Assembly (NCBI GenBank): GCA_040880025.1
Contig: JBBDJD010000021.1
Span: forward strand, 124,001-188,000
Direction: 5' to 3'
DNA: 64,000 nt
DNA from: RCIO01 sp040880025
GTDB taxonomy: Bacteria; Pseudomonadota; Alphaproteobacteria; Rhizobiales; Rhizobiaceae
The notes below the pieces were generated by a model. It made no database searches and had not been told where the DNA came from. It worked only from the letters and a program-made list of their open reading frames with translations. Both the position numbers and the translations under genes were made by a program. Positions 24,083 through 32,914 of the stretch are shown piece after piece. Every line of letters starts with the position of its first letter. The first letter of the stretch is position 1.

Positions 24083-25468
24083 ATGAACCCTCTGCCTCCC
24101 TCGGAGTTTCCGTTGACCGAGCACCTCGCCGCCGCGCCGCCGAAGCGTGCCTTCGTCGTGACAAACCGATCCGTGTTGGCGATTGCGGTGCCGATGACGC
24201 TGGCGTTTCTCACGACGCCGCTGCTCGGCATTGTCGATACGGCGGTTGTCGGTCAACTCGGCAGCGCGGCCCTGCTCGGCGGCCTTGCGCTCGGCGCCAT
24301 CACCTTTGACCTCCTGTTCGCCACCTTCAATTTCCTGCGCACCGGTACGACCGGGCTGGTCGCGCAGGCGATGGGCCGCGACGAGGAAGAAGAGGAACAG
24401 GCGACCCTCTGGCGTGCGCTGGTCCTTGCCGTAATCGCTGGTCTGGCGATGATTCTCTTGGCGCCGGTGGTCGTCTACGGCGCGGGCTGGTTCTTCGCGC
24501 CGGAGCTGGCGGTCTTCGAGGCGCTCGCTGCCTATTTCGGCATCCGGATTATCGCCGCGCCATTGTCGCTGATGAACTATGCCATCCTCGGCTATGTGCT
24601 TGGCCGTGGCGAAGGCTCGCTCGGCCTGGTGCTCCAACTCGTCCTGAACGGCACCAACATCGTGCTCTCGATCGTCTTCGGCCTGATCATGGGGTGGGGA
24701 CTGGCCGGTGTCGCCTGGGGCACCGTCGCGGGCGAACTGGTCGGCGCGGCCGTCGGCATGGCGATCGTGCTCAAGCGGTTCGCCCGGGCTGGTCTGGTTT
24801 CGCGCGCCCGCGTCTTCGACCTCGGGGCCCTTGGAGCCATGCTGACGCTCAACCGCGACATCATGATCCGCACATTCGTGCTGCTTGGCTCCTTCGCCCT
24901 GCTCGCCAGGCAGGGCGCGCAGTATGGAACCGTGACGCTGGCGGCGAACGCCGTCCTGATGAACTTCTTCCTCGTCGCGGGCTTCTTTCTCGACGGTTTC
25001 GCCGCAGCAGCAGAGCAGTTCGCAGGCCGCGCGATCGGCGCGCGCAACGCTGCGGCCTTCCATCGGACGGTCCGCCTCACGGCCTTGTGGGGCTTCGGTC
25101 TCGCAATCGTGCTGACGGCCTTCTTCCTGCTCTTCGGCCCGCTGTTCATCGCTCTTATCACGACCGCTCCCGGCGTACGCGAGCTGGCCGTGATCTATCT
25201 CGTTTGGGCCGCCTTCACGCCGCTGTCAGGCGTTCTGGCCTTTCAGATGGACGGCGTATTCATCGGTGCGACCTGGTCGCGCGACATGCGCAACATGATG
25301 CTTTTGTCATTTGCGCTTTATCTGGCCGCGCTGCTGTCGCTGGGCGCGCTGATTGGCAATCACGGATTGTGGGCGGCGCTCCATATCTTCCTGATTGCCA
25401 GAGGCGTCAGCCTGTGGCTCATCATGCGTCGCCGCGCCGGCGCGGCATTCGCTGATCAGGAATCCTGA
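24083..25468 (+). CDS. MATE family efflux transporter (DinF-type)
   Basis: A 461-residue multidrug and toxin extrusion transporter with about 12 hydrophobic segments in two halves. DinF/MATE features include LAFLTTPLLGIVDTAVVGQLGSA near helix 1-2, FLRTGTTGLVAQA, AILGYVLGRG and FLDGFAAAAEQFAGRAIG in the second half. It exports cationic compounds in exchange for protons or sodium. The start is uncertain: ATG at 24083 fits homologue length, but in-frame ATGs lie at 23969 and 24017-24026. Its end overlaps pyrD by 13 bases (convergent). Confidence 0.87.
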   Translation: MNPLPPSEFPLTEHLAAAPPKRAFVVTNRSVLAIAVPMTLAFLTTPLLGIVDTAVVGQLGSAALLGGLALGAITFDLLFATFNFLRTGTTGLVAQAMGRDEEEEEQATLWRALVLAVIAGLAMILLAPVVVYGAGWFFAPELAVFEALAAYFGIRIIAAPLSLMNYAILGYVLGRGEGSLGLVLQLVLNGTNIVLSIVFGLIMGWGLAGVAWGTVAGELVGAAVGMAIVLKRFARAGLVSRARVFDLGALGAMLTLNRDIMIRTFVLLGSFALLARQGAQYGTVTLAANAVLMNFFLVAGFFLDGFAAAAEQFAGRAIGARNAAAFHRTVRLTALWGFGLAIVLTAFFLLFGPLFIALITTAPGVRELAVIYLVWAAFTPLSGVLAFQMDGVFIGATWSRDMRNMMLLSFALYLAALLSLGALIGNHGLWAALHIFLIARGVSLWLIMRRRAGAAFADQES

Positions 25469-26550
25469 TTCAGCGGTCGGGCGGCCCAGCGCCCAACCTC
25501 GCTGTCGCGCAGGTCGGCGATCAATTTGAGACCGTTATCCGCGGCGAAGCGGCTCATGCCGGCCACGATCCGGGCGGGGAGGCCTGGACCCGCATAGATC
25601 ATGCCGGTGTAGAGCTGGACGAGATCGGCGCCCGCCCGGATTTTTTCCAGCGCCGTCTCGGCCGAATCGACCCCGCCTGCTCCAACCAGAACCATGTCGG
25701 GCCCGACGGCGCGCCGCATCCGGGCGAGCACTGCCGTGGAGCGTTCGAAGAGCGGCCGCCCCGACAGACCGCCAGCCTCGTTGCGGCTGGGGCTGTTCAA
25801 TCCCGCGCGTGCCAGCGTCGTGTTGGACACGATAACGCCGTCCACCTTGTGCCGCAGCGCCGCCTCGGCGATTTCCGTTATGTCCGCCTCCGACAGGTCC
25901 GGCGCGATCTTGAGAAATATCGGGACCGACTTGCCTCCCGGAGCCTCGTCGCGGGCGGCAATGACTCGCGCAAGCAGCTCCGTCAGCGCCTCGCCGCTCT
26001 GCAGATTGCGCAGGCCCGGCGTGTTGGGCGAGGAGATGTTGACGGCGAGATACGACGCCAGGGGCGCAAACGACCGCACGCCGCTGACATAGTCGCCGAT
26101 GCGGTCTTGGCTGTCCTTGTTGGCGCCGATATTGACGCCGATGATACCCGGCCGTCCCTGGCGCGCGGCCAGCCGCTTCAACGCCGCCGCATGCCCTTCA
26201 TTGTTGAAGCCCAACCGGTTGATGACGCCCCTGTCCTCCAGAAGGCGGAAGATGCGGGGTTTCGGATTGCCGGACTGCGGACGCGGCGTCAGCGTGCCGA
26301 CCTCCGCGAAACCGAACCCCAGTCCCAGAAGCGCGTCCGCCGCCTCCGCGTTCTTGTCATAGCCTGCGGCCATGCCGAGCGGGTTCGGGAATTCGAGCCC
26401 TGCTTTGCGGATCACCAGGCGCGGATCGGCTGCAGGCGGCCTTGCCCGTGCCACGCCCGGTTGCAGGGCCTTCAGCGACAGGCCGTGCGCGATTTCCGGA
26501 TCGAGCTTGAGCAGGAACCGCAGGCCAAGCCTGTCGAGCAGGGCGTTCAA
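25456..26550 (-). CDS. pyrD: quinone-dependent dihydroorotate dehydrogenase
   Basis: A 364-residue class 2 DHODH of pyrimidine synthesis. The N-terminal membrane-associating helix (LNALLDRLGLRFLLKLDPE, then AHGLSL) is followed by the FMN barrel: NPLGMAAGYDKNAE, EVGTLTPRPQSGNPKPRIFR, NRLGFNNEG, VNISSPNTPGLR with the class 2 catalytic serine, and LVGAGGVDS. The start is read as TTG at 26548-26550, overlapping the TGA stop of the upstream DUF952 gene (TTGA), because this matches homologue length. An upstream in-frame ATG at 26610 would overlap that gene by 64 bases. Confidence 0.88.
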   Translation of the reverse strand: MNALLDRLGLRFLLKLDPEIAHGLSLKALQPGVARARPPAADPRLVIRKAGLEFPNPLGMAAGYDKNAEAADALLGLGFGFAEVGTLTPRPQSGNPKPRIFRLLEDRGVINRLGFNNEGHAAALKRLAARQGRPGIIGVNIGANKDSQDRIGDYVSGVRSFAPLASYLAVNISSPNTPGLRNLQSGEALTELLARVIAARDEAPGGKSVPIFLKIAPDLSEADITEIAEAALRHKVDGVIVSNTTLARAGLNSPSRNEAGGLSGRPLFERSTAVLARMRRAVGPDMVLVGAGGVDSAETALEKIRAGADLVQLYTGMIYAGPGLPARIVAGMSRFAADNGLKLIADLRDSEVGRWAARPLNQDS

Positions 26551-26894
26551 GGGACGAGCGGCGGAAAGACACGCCTTCCGTCCGAGCCGAGCGGCAATGG
26601 CCTGACCCACACGACGGCCGACATCGGCAGCGGCTGATAGAGATGCGGAAACAGCGCCCCGCCCCGTGACGGTTCGTATTTCAGCGATCCACCGAGTTTG
26701 GCTTCGTCCAGCGCAATCAGCAGCAGGCCGTCCTGCCCCGCGAAATGCCGCTCCGCCGTTTCCACCACCTGCTCCGCCGTGGAAAAATGGATGAAGCCGT
26801 CGGCGATATCCACCGGCGCGCCGTCGAACTGTCCTGCGGCTTCAGCTTCGCGCCACAGCGCGGCAGGGCAGATCTTGTAGATGAAGGTGGCCAC
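26547..26894 (-). CDS. DUF952 family protein
   Basis: A 115-residue protein matching DUF952: IYKICPAALWREA near the start, IADGFIHFSTAEQVVETAERHFAG in the centre and LFPHLYQPLPMSAVVWVRPL near the end. The family has an ADP-ribosyltransferase-like fold, but its activity is not established to my knowledge. Start codon GTG at 26892-26894. The gene overlaps pyrD by 4 bases, so the two are co-translated; the pairing DUF952-pyrD is recurrent in rhizobia as far as I recall. Confidence 0.85.
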   Translation of the reverse strand: MATFIYKICPAALWREAEAAGQFDGAPVDIADGFIHFSTAEQVVETAERHFAGQDGLLLIALDEAKLGGSLKYEPSRGGALFPHLYQPLPMSAVVWVRPLPLGSDGRRVFPPLVP

Positions 26895-26993
26895 TGTCGT
26901 TTCTCGCTCCGCGTGTCGCTGGCCCTATAGCGGCATTCGCAATTTGGGCGCAATGGCGGCTATAGTGTGGAAAATCGCATATTGGAGACGGTT

Positions 26994-27425
26994 ATGCCCC
27001 GCGCATTGTTTCTTGCACCGCTCATTTTCGCCGCTGTGCCATCGGCGGCCCATGCGCAGGAGAGCGAACGCTATCGCCTTGAGCGCACCGAAGACGGCTT
27101 CGTGCGCATGGACATGGAGACCGGCGGGATGTCGCTTTGCCATGAACGCAATGGCGAGCTCGTTTGCAGGGATGCCACGGACAATGAATCGGCCGTCGGC
27201 GCCGGTGCAAATGCGCTCAGCGAACGCATCGATGCGCTGGAGCGTCGTATTGCCGCGTTGGAAGGCCTGCCGCCGGGCGAGGGCGCGAATGCCTTGCCGT
27301 CCGAGGAGGAATTCGAGCAGACCATGAGCCTCATGGAGCGCTTCCTGCGCCGCTTCATGGGCATCGTGAAGGACCTGGACGGCGACATGAAGCAGGAGGG
27401 AGAGCCGGCCCCGGACCGCACCTGA
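26994..27425 (+). CDS. small periplasmic protein with coiled-coil segment
   Basis: A 143-residue protein with a signal peptide (residues 1-21, cut after AAHA). The mature part starts with a short beta-rich region containing two cysteines (LCHERNGELVC). A heptad-like helix follows (about 75-95, LSERIDALERRIAALEG), then an acidic C-terminal helix (FEQTMSLMERFLRRFMGIVKDLDGD). I recognise no named family. The ATG at 26994 has GGAGA upstream. Divergent from the DUF952-pyrD operon. Confidence 0.75.
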   Translation: MPRALFLAPLIFAAVPSAAHAQESERYRLERTEDGFVRMDMETGGMSLCHERNGELVCRDATDNESAVGAGANALSERIDALERRIAALEGLPPGEGANALPSEEEFEQTMSLMERFLRRFMGIVKDLDGDMKQEGEPAPDRT

Positions 27426-27439
27426 ACCCGGATGGCCTC

Positions 27440-27850
27440 TCAGCCCGCTGCAGTGACACGCTGCGGGATCGGGAGTGAATAATCATACCCGAGCCCGAGA
27501 AAGGCGATCGACAGCATGAACAACACGCAGGCGATCACGAAAACGCCCTGCGCGAAGCGGCCGTAGACCTCACGCATTGTATTGCCGAACACCCGCTTCG
27601 CCTCGTCGTTCATCGGCCGGCTCCGGTCATCCAGATATAGCCAGACTTCGGTTCTCTTGGGGTTTTTGCCCGTCGCCTCGAACGCTTTGACCAATAGGAC
27701 GGAAGACATCACAAGCGCCAGCACCGCGCCGGCCCGGAATGCGATCACGGGATTGAACGAAAAGCTGAGCATGATCAGACCGATGGCGAGCCAGCCGAAA
27801 AGCACGGCACGGCCGACACAGAAATTGGCGACTTGCCGGATCTTCTCCAT
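27440..27850 (-). CDS. uncharacterised membrane protein, three transmembrane helices
   Basis: A 136-residue protein with hydrophobic helices at about 10-32, 35-57 and 100-122. The loop between helices 2 and 3 carries KNPKRTEVWLYLDD and RPMNDEAKRVFG. The pattern resembles conserved small rhizobial membrane proteins, but I cannot name the family. Faces the small periplasmic protein gene in convergent orientation with 14 bases between stops. Confidence 0.7.
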   Translation of the reverse strand: MEKIRQVANFCVGRAVLFGWLAIGLIMLSFSFNPVIAFRAGAVLALVMSSVLLVKAFEATGKNPKRTEVWLYLDDRSRPMNDEAKRVFGNTMREVYGRFAQGVFVIACVLFMLSIAFLGLGYDYSLPIPQRVTAAG

Positions 27851-28032
27851 ACGGCCGTCTCGCTTTTTCGGATGATTCTAGGCCGCCGTTGCCGTTCGGC
27901 AAGTCACAACAAGGCGAGGCGGTTGGTACGCATTGTTGCAGCGCGGCTTGAAATGCGCCCGCATCCCCGCATAATCGTCACGGGGAGGAAACGCCCCGCC
28001 GAGTCGACGGCGTTTCGGGCGAGGAGAACCAG

Positions 28033-28683
28033 TTGGCGCCAAGCTACAAATTCGTCGTTGCTGACGATCATCCGCTGTTTCGCGGTGCGCTCAAGCAGGC
28101 GCTCGCCGGAATCGGCGATGACAACACAATTCTCGAAGCTGGCGACTTCACCAGCGCCAAGGCGCTGATTGCCGAGAACGACGATGCCGATCTGCTTCTT
28201 CTCGATCTGGCAATGCCGGGGGCCAGCGGGCTTTCCGGGCTAGTCGCACTGCGCGGCATCCACGCTTCGATGCCGATGATCGTGGTTTCCGCGCATGACG
28301 ATGCCGAAACGATCCGGCGGTCGCTGGAACTCGGCGCTTCCGGCTTCATTTCCAAATCGGCGAGCATGGAGGCGATCCGCAAGGCGGTGACGACCGTATT
28401 GTCGGGCGAAATCTACTCGCCCGAGGGCGTCGAGCTCGGCATCGAGGGTGACCCCGAGATTTCCGATATCATCCGGCGTCTGCAGGCGCTCACGCCCCAG
28501 CAGACGCGCGTGCTGGGCATGCTGGCTGAAGGCAAGCTCAACAAGCAGATCGCGTACGAGCTTCAAGTGTCGGAAGCGACCGTCAAGGCGCATGTTTCGG
28601 CGGTGCTGCAAAAGCTTGGAGTGGACAGCCGCACACAGGCCGTCATCTTGCTTTCAAGGATCGGCGCCGAGCCGGTTACCTGA
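28033..28683 (+). CDS. LuxR-type response regulator, CrbR/ErdR-like
   Basis: A 216-residue NarL/FixJ-type regulator. The receiver domain has acidic DD at 10-11, phosphoacceptor Asp in LLLLDLAMPGASG (about residue 58), VVSAHDD and the FISKSAS lysine. The helix-turn-helix (about 150-210) has LTPQQTRVLGMLAEGKLNKQIAYEL and VSEATVKAHVSAVLQKLG. The TTG start at 28033 follows GAGGAG. It converges on the symporter-histidine kinase hybrid with 3 bases between stops. That pairing matches CrbS/CrbR (MxtR/ErdR), which control acetate use through acs in Pseudomonas and Vibrio. Confidence 0.82.
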   Translation: MAPSYKFVVADDHPLFRGALKQALAGIGDDNTILEAGDFTSAKALIAENDDADLLLLDLAMPGASGLSGLVALRGIHASMPMIVVSAHDDAETIRRSLELGASGFISKSASMEAIRKAVTTVLSGEIYSPEGVELGIEGDPEISDIIRRLQALTPQQTRVLGMLAEGKLNKQIAYELQVSEATVKAHVSAVLQKLGVDSRTQAVILLSRIGAEPVT

Positions 28684-28686
28684 CGC

Positions 28687-31600
28687 CTATTCGGCAGCGG
28701 CCGGAATGCGCTGCAGGCTGGTCAGCACGGTGCGCAGCGCAGCTGGTTTCACTGGCTTGTTGATCACCGGAATGTCGAGCTTCTCCGCTTCGGCGCGCAC
28801 TTCGCCGGAACGGTCCGCCGTCACCAGCACCGCAGGCAGGTCGCTGCCGTGGAAATGCCTCAGCCGGCGCACGGCCTCCAGTCCAGTTTCGTTGTCGAGA
28901 TGATAGTCGGCGAGCACGATGTCCGGCCTGCGTGCTTCCGCCTTCTTGCGGAGATGGTGTTCCGAACTGGTCTGCGTCTCGACCACGCAGCCCCAGCCCT
29001 CGAGCAGCAGCCGCATGCCGCCCAGAATGCGCGCATCATTGTCGATGCACAGCACCGTTATGCCGTTGAGTATGGTGACCGACCGCGCGACGGGATTGCT
29101 CGCCTCGGTTTCGGCATCCATTGCCTGCAGCAGCGCGCGCGGCATCAGGACCGAAAATTTCGTACCCCTGTCTCTATGCGAGTCGATCCGGATTTCGAGC
29201 CTGAGCACGCGCGCGATGCGATCGACGATCGAAAGCCCGAGGCCCAGCCCCTGAGCCTCGCGCACGCCCTCCTCGAGCCGCGTGAACTCGCGGAACACGG
29301 TATTGAGCTTGTCCCCGGCAATGCCGATGCCGGTGTCGAGCACCTGAAGCTCGATCAGCTCGCCCCGCCTGCGAACGCCGACCAGCACTCGGCCGGACCG
29401 CGTATATTTGATCGCGTTCGACACGAGGTTCTGCACCAGCCGGCGGAACAGGTTGCGGTCGGTGGAGATCGAGACGCTGGAGGGAACGATGCGAAGGTCG
29501 AGCTTCTTCTCGTCGGCGAGCGGCTGGAAATCGGTCTGTATCTGGCGCAGCAGGCTGTCCACCCGGAACACCGATTTCGACGGCTTCATCGCGCCGGTAT
29601 CGAGCCGGGATATGTCAAGCACGGCGCCGAGAATGGTCTCCACCGAGTCCAGCGACGATTCGATGTTCTGGATCACATCGTAGCGCCGGTTGCCTTCGGT
29701 CGTTTCCATCGCCGAAGCGCAGTAAAGCCGCGCTGCGTTCAGCGGCTGCAGGATGTCGTGACCTGCCGCCGCGAGGAATCGCGTCTTGCCGAGATTGGCT
29801 TCCTCGGCGATCATCTGCGCCTGCGCCAGTTCCTCGTTGACCTCAACCAGTTCGGCGGTGCGGTTTGCGACGCGCTGCTCAAGCGTTTCGTTCGCGCGTT
29901 TCAGCGCGAGATCGGCCGCTTCGCGCGCGGTGACATCGGCATAGGTCGCCACGATGCCGCCGTCCGGCATCGGATTGGAGCGGATTTCGATGATCCGTTT
30001 GGCGGAGAGCAGCTTCATCTGCCACGGCTTGCCGACGGTGGTCAGACGCCCGAGCATCATCGTCCCGTCATCCGGCGATATCTCGCCACGGGCGGCAAGG
30101 TCGTCAAGAAACTCGTCCATCGACACGCCGACCTGGCCCATCTGGTCGGGCAGGCCAAACAGGGTCCGGTACTGCCGGTTCCAGCAGATCAGGCGCAGGT
30201 CCTTGTCGAAGACCGTTATGCCTTCTTCCATCTGATCGAGGGCGGTTTGCAGGAGGTCGCGGTTCTGCTGCAGCGCTTCCGATGCGTCGTCAAGCAGCCG
30301 CAGCGCGTCGCGCGAGGAATGATCGTTGCGCTGGAACAGCAGCGACAGCACCAGCCGTGACGAGGACGAGCCCACCGCGCTTGCCAGAAGCTGTTCGGAA
30401 AAGCGGATCAGCGGCATGGAAGCCTGTTCGGCTCCCGTCAGCGTCATGCCCTCGCGTTCCTGATAGGTCTGGAAAGAACGTTCGGTTCGTTCCACGCCCA
30501 GATAGCGCGAGATCGTGTCTTTCAGATCGTTGACGGTCACGGCGGTCCTGAAACGGCGCAGCGCGGGCCGCGGATTGGAATCGCGCGGCACGAAGATGGC
30601 TGCCTGAATGCGCTCCAGCGGCGCGGCATGCCTGCTCAGCGAGCCCAGAACAAAAAACAGCGCGTTCACCGCCAGGCTCCACATGACGCCGTGATTGAGC
30701 GGTTCCGCAACCGTGCCGAACAGGGCCTGGGGCCGCAGCTCGGCGATGCCGAATGGCCCGGTGACTAGGATTTCGGTGCCGGCCGGCGCGAGCGACGGAA
30801 ACAGAAGCGTGTATGCCCAGGTCGCCGCGCCCGTGATCATGCCGAGTGCCGCGCCGCGGGCATTCGCCCGGCGCCACACCAGTCCGCCGAACAGCGCCGG
30901 AGCGAACTGTGCGATCGCGGCAAACGATATCAGCCCGATCGCGGCCAGCCGTGTGTTCGATGTCGCCTCGCGGTAATAGAGGAATGCCGCAAGCAGAACG
31001 AGGAAGATCGCCGCCCGCCTTATGTTCAGAATGATCTTTGTCAGGTCGGCCTTTTCGCGGAAGTCCGGTTTCAGGTAGCGCCGGAGAAAGAGCGGGATTA
31101 CCAGATCATTGGAGATCATGATCGACAGCGCCACGCTGGCCACGATCACCATGGCGGTCGCGGCTGACAATCCGCCGATGAAGGCAATCAGCGCCAGCGC
31201 GTCATGGTCCAGAAGCAGCGGCAGCGAGACCACGTAGAGATCGGCGCTGGTCTGGCTGCCGACCATCGACATCCCCGCGAACGCAATCGGAATGACGAAG
31301 AGATTGATCAGGATAAGGTAGAGCGGGAACAGCCAGCTTGCCGTCCTCAACTCTTCCTCGCCCCGGCTTTCCACGATCGTCACGTAGAACTGCCTGGGCA
31401 GCATCAGGATGGCGAAGCCGCTCAGCGTGGTCAACACCAACCAGGTGCCCAGCGACGTGCGGTAGTTCATTGCCTCGGCCACCTGGGGGTTGGTCGAGGC
31501 CTTGCGCAGCAGGTCCGCCGGTCCGTCGAAAAAGAAGAATGTGACCGCGATGCCTACGGCCATGAACGCGGCGAGCTTGACCACCGACTCCACCGCCACC

Positions 31601-32184
31601 GCCAGCACCAGGCCGTCCTGATGTTCCGTGGCGTCGGCGTGACGGGTGCCGAAAAGCATCGCGAACAACGCCAGAAGCATCGCCACCATCAGTGATATGT
31701 CGCCGATGAACAGGTCGATCGACGGCGGTTCGCCATTGTAGTGCTCGACCATCAGGCTGACGGAATCCGACACGGCCTTCAGCTGCAGCGCGATATAGGG
31801 GATCGTCCCCAGTGTCGCGATGATCGTGGCGATGCAGGCGACCGCGAAGCTCTTGCCGTAGCGGGCCGCCAGGAAATCGGCGATCGAAGTGATCTTCTCG
31901 GATTTGGCGAGCCGGATGATGCGGCGGATGACCGGGAAGCCGAACACGAAGACCAGCACCGGGCCGATATAGATCGCCAGGAATTCGAGATAGCGCTCCG
32001 AAGCGAGGCCCACGGAGCCGAAGAAGGTCCAAGACGTGCAGTAGATGGCGAGGCTGAGCCCATAGATAACCGGCCGCGGGCGGCTGGGGTCGATGCGCGC
32101 CGCGCGGCGGTCGCCAAGGCTGGCGATCGCGAAAAGCAGCGACACATAGGCAACCGCCACGAAGATGATGACCCAGCCCTGCAA
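28687..32184 (-). CDS. sodium/solute symporter-histidine kinase hybrid, CrbS-like
   Basis: A 1165-residue protein. Residues about 1-530 form an SLC5/SSSF-type domain with about 13 hydrophobic helices (YCTSWTFFGSVGLASERY, TLGTIPYIALQLKAV). A PAS domain follows (about 645-745, EEGITVFDKDLRLICWNRQ), then a coiled coil, the H box RFLAAAGHDILQPLNAARL with His809, the HATPase (NLVSNAIKYT, DTGIGI, GLGLGLSIVDRI) and a C-terminal receiver (about 1045-1160, VLADYHLDNETG). The TTG start at 32184 was chosen for its GGAGG ribosome site. Such proteins sense or transport a small carboxylate such as acetate. Confidence 0.88.
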   Translation of the reverse strand: MQGWVIIFVAVAYVSLLFAIASLGDRRAARIDPSRPRPVIYGLSLAIYCTSWTFFGSVGLASERYLEFLAIYIGPVLVFVFGFPVIRRIIRLAKSEKITSIADFLAARYGKSFAVACIATIIATLGTIPYIALQLKAVSDSVSLMVEHYNGEPPSIDLFIGDISLMVAMLLALFAMLFGTRHADATEHQDGLVLAVAVESVVKLAAFMAVGIAVTFFFFDGPADLLRKASTNPQVAEAMNYRTSLGTWLVLTTLSGFAILMLPRQFYVTIVESRGEEELRTASWLFPLYLILINLFVIPIAFAGMSMVGSQTSADLYVVSLPLLLDHDALALIAFIGGLSAATAMVIVASVALSIMISNDLVIPLFLRRYLKPDFREKADLTKIILNIRRAAIFLVLLAAFLYYREATSNTRLAAIGLISFAAIAQFAPALFGGLVWRRANARGAALGMITGAATWAYTLLFPSLAPAGTEILVTGPFGIAELRPQALFGTVAEPLNHGVMWSLAVNALFFVLGSLSRHAAPLERIQAAIFVPRDSNPRPALRRFRTAVTVNDLKDTISRYLGVERTERSFQTYQEREGMTLTGAEQASMPLIRFSEQLLASAVGSSSSRLVLSLLFQRNDHSSRDALRLLDDASEALQQNRDLLQTALDQMEEGITVFDKDLRLICWNRQYRTLFGLPDQMGQVGVSMDEFLDDLAARGEISPDDGTMMLGRLTTVGKPWQMKLLSAKRIIEIRSNPMPDGGIVATYADVTAREAADLALKRANETLEQRVANRTAELVEVNEELAQAQMIAEEANLGKTRFLAAAGHDILQPLNAARLYCASAMETTEGNRRYDVIQNIESSLDSVETILGAVLDISRLDTGAMKPSKSVFRVDSLLRQIQTDFQPLADEKKLDLRIVPSSVSISTDRNLFRRLVQNLVSNAIKYTRSGRVLVGVRRRGELIELQVLDTGIGIAGDKLNTVFREFTRLEEGVREAQGLGLGLSIVDRIARVLRLEIRIDSHRDRGTKFSVLMPRALLQAMDAETEASNPVARSVTILNGITVLCIDNDARILGGMRLLLEGWGCVVETQTSSEHHLRKKAEARRPDIVLADYHLDNETGLEAVRRLRHFHGSDLPAVLVTADRSGEVRAEAEKLDIPVINKPVKPAALRTVLTSLQRIPAAAE

Positions 32185-32370
32185 GGTCGTTTTCCTCCCC
32201 CGAGCCGTTCCAAATCGGCAGGCATCGGGATGCAACCACAGCCGTGGCGTACTGTCTATTGTTCCATCCGCCCATCGCGCCGGCGAAAGTGCTTAACCAG
32301 GCTGCCTCATCTGCTATTCTTGGCGTCATGCGGCGGTCGAATGCCGATTTTGCGAGGGGAGACGATTGGA

Positions 32371-32796
32371 ATGCTCAAGGAATTTCAGGAATTCGTTGCC
32401 AAGGGCAATGTCATGGATCTCGCCGTTGGTGTGATCATCGGCGGCGCCTTCGCGCTCATCGTGTCATCGCTGACCGACGACGTCATCATGCCGGTTGTGG
32501 GTGCCATCTTCGGCGGCTTCGATTTCTCCGACTATTTCATCCCGCTCTCGGGCGCGGTGACGGCGTCGACGCTCGAGGCGGCGCGCGAGCAGGGCGCCGT
32601 GCTCGCCTACGGCAACTTCATCACCGTGGCCATCAACTTCCTCATCCTTGCCTGGATCATCTTTTTGATGGTCAAGGCGGTGAACAATCTGCGCCGCCGG
32701 ATGGAGAAGGAAGAAGAAGTGGCGGCCGTGCCCGCCGCGCCGCCGGCCGACGTCAAACTGCTCACCGAGATCCGCGATCTGCTGGCCAGGAAGTAG
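32371..32796 (+). CDS. mscL: large-conductance mechanosensitive channel MscL
   Basis: A 141-residue MscL. The amphipathic N-terminus and first helix read MLKEFQEFVAKGNVMDLAVG, then VIIGGAFALIVSSLTDDVIMPVVG. The second helix is GNFITVAINFLILAWIIFLMVKAVN, and the C-terminal bundle ends LLTEIRDLLARK. The channel opens under membrane tension and releases solutes on hypo-osmotic shock. Its place close to the NAGGN osmolyte operon fits an osmotic-stress theme. Confidence 0.95.
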   Translation: MLKEFQEFVAKGNVMDLAVGVIIGGAFALIVSSLTDDVIMPVVGAIFGGFDFSDYFIPLSGAVTASTLEAAREQGAVLAYGNFITVAINFLILAWIIFLMVKAVNNLRRRMEKEEEVAAVPAAPPADVKLLTEIRDLLARK

Positions 32797-32914
32797 GGCG
32801 CTGTCAGGAGCCTCCCGCTGGGCCAACAGGCGGCCTTTGCGTGGTTCGCGTCCGGGCGCTAGATAGGCCCGGTGTCGCGCGGCGCCCCGCCGCGCATTCA
32901 TCCCGGGTGCTCCC

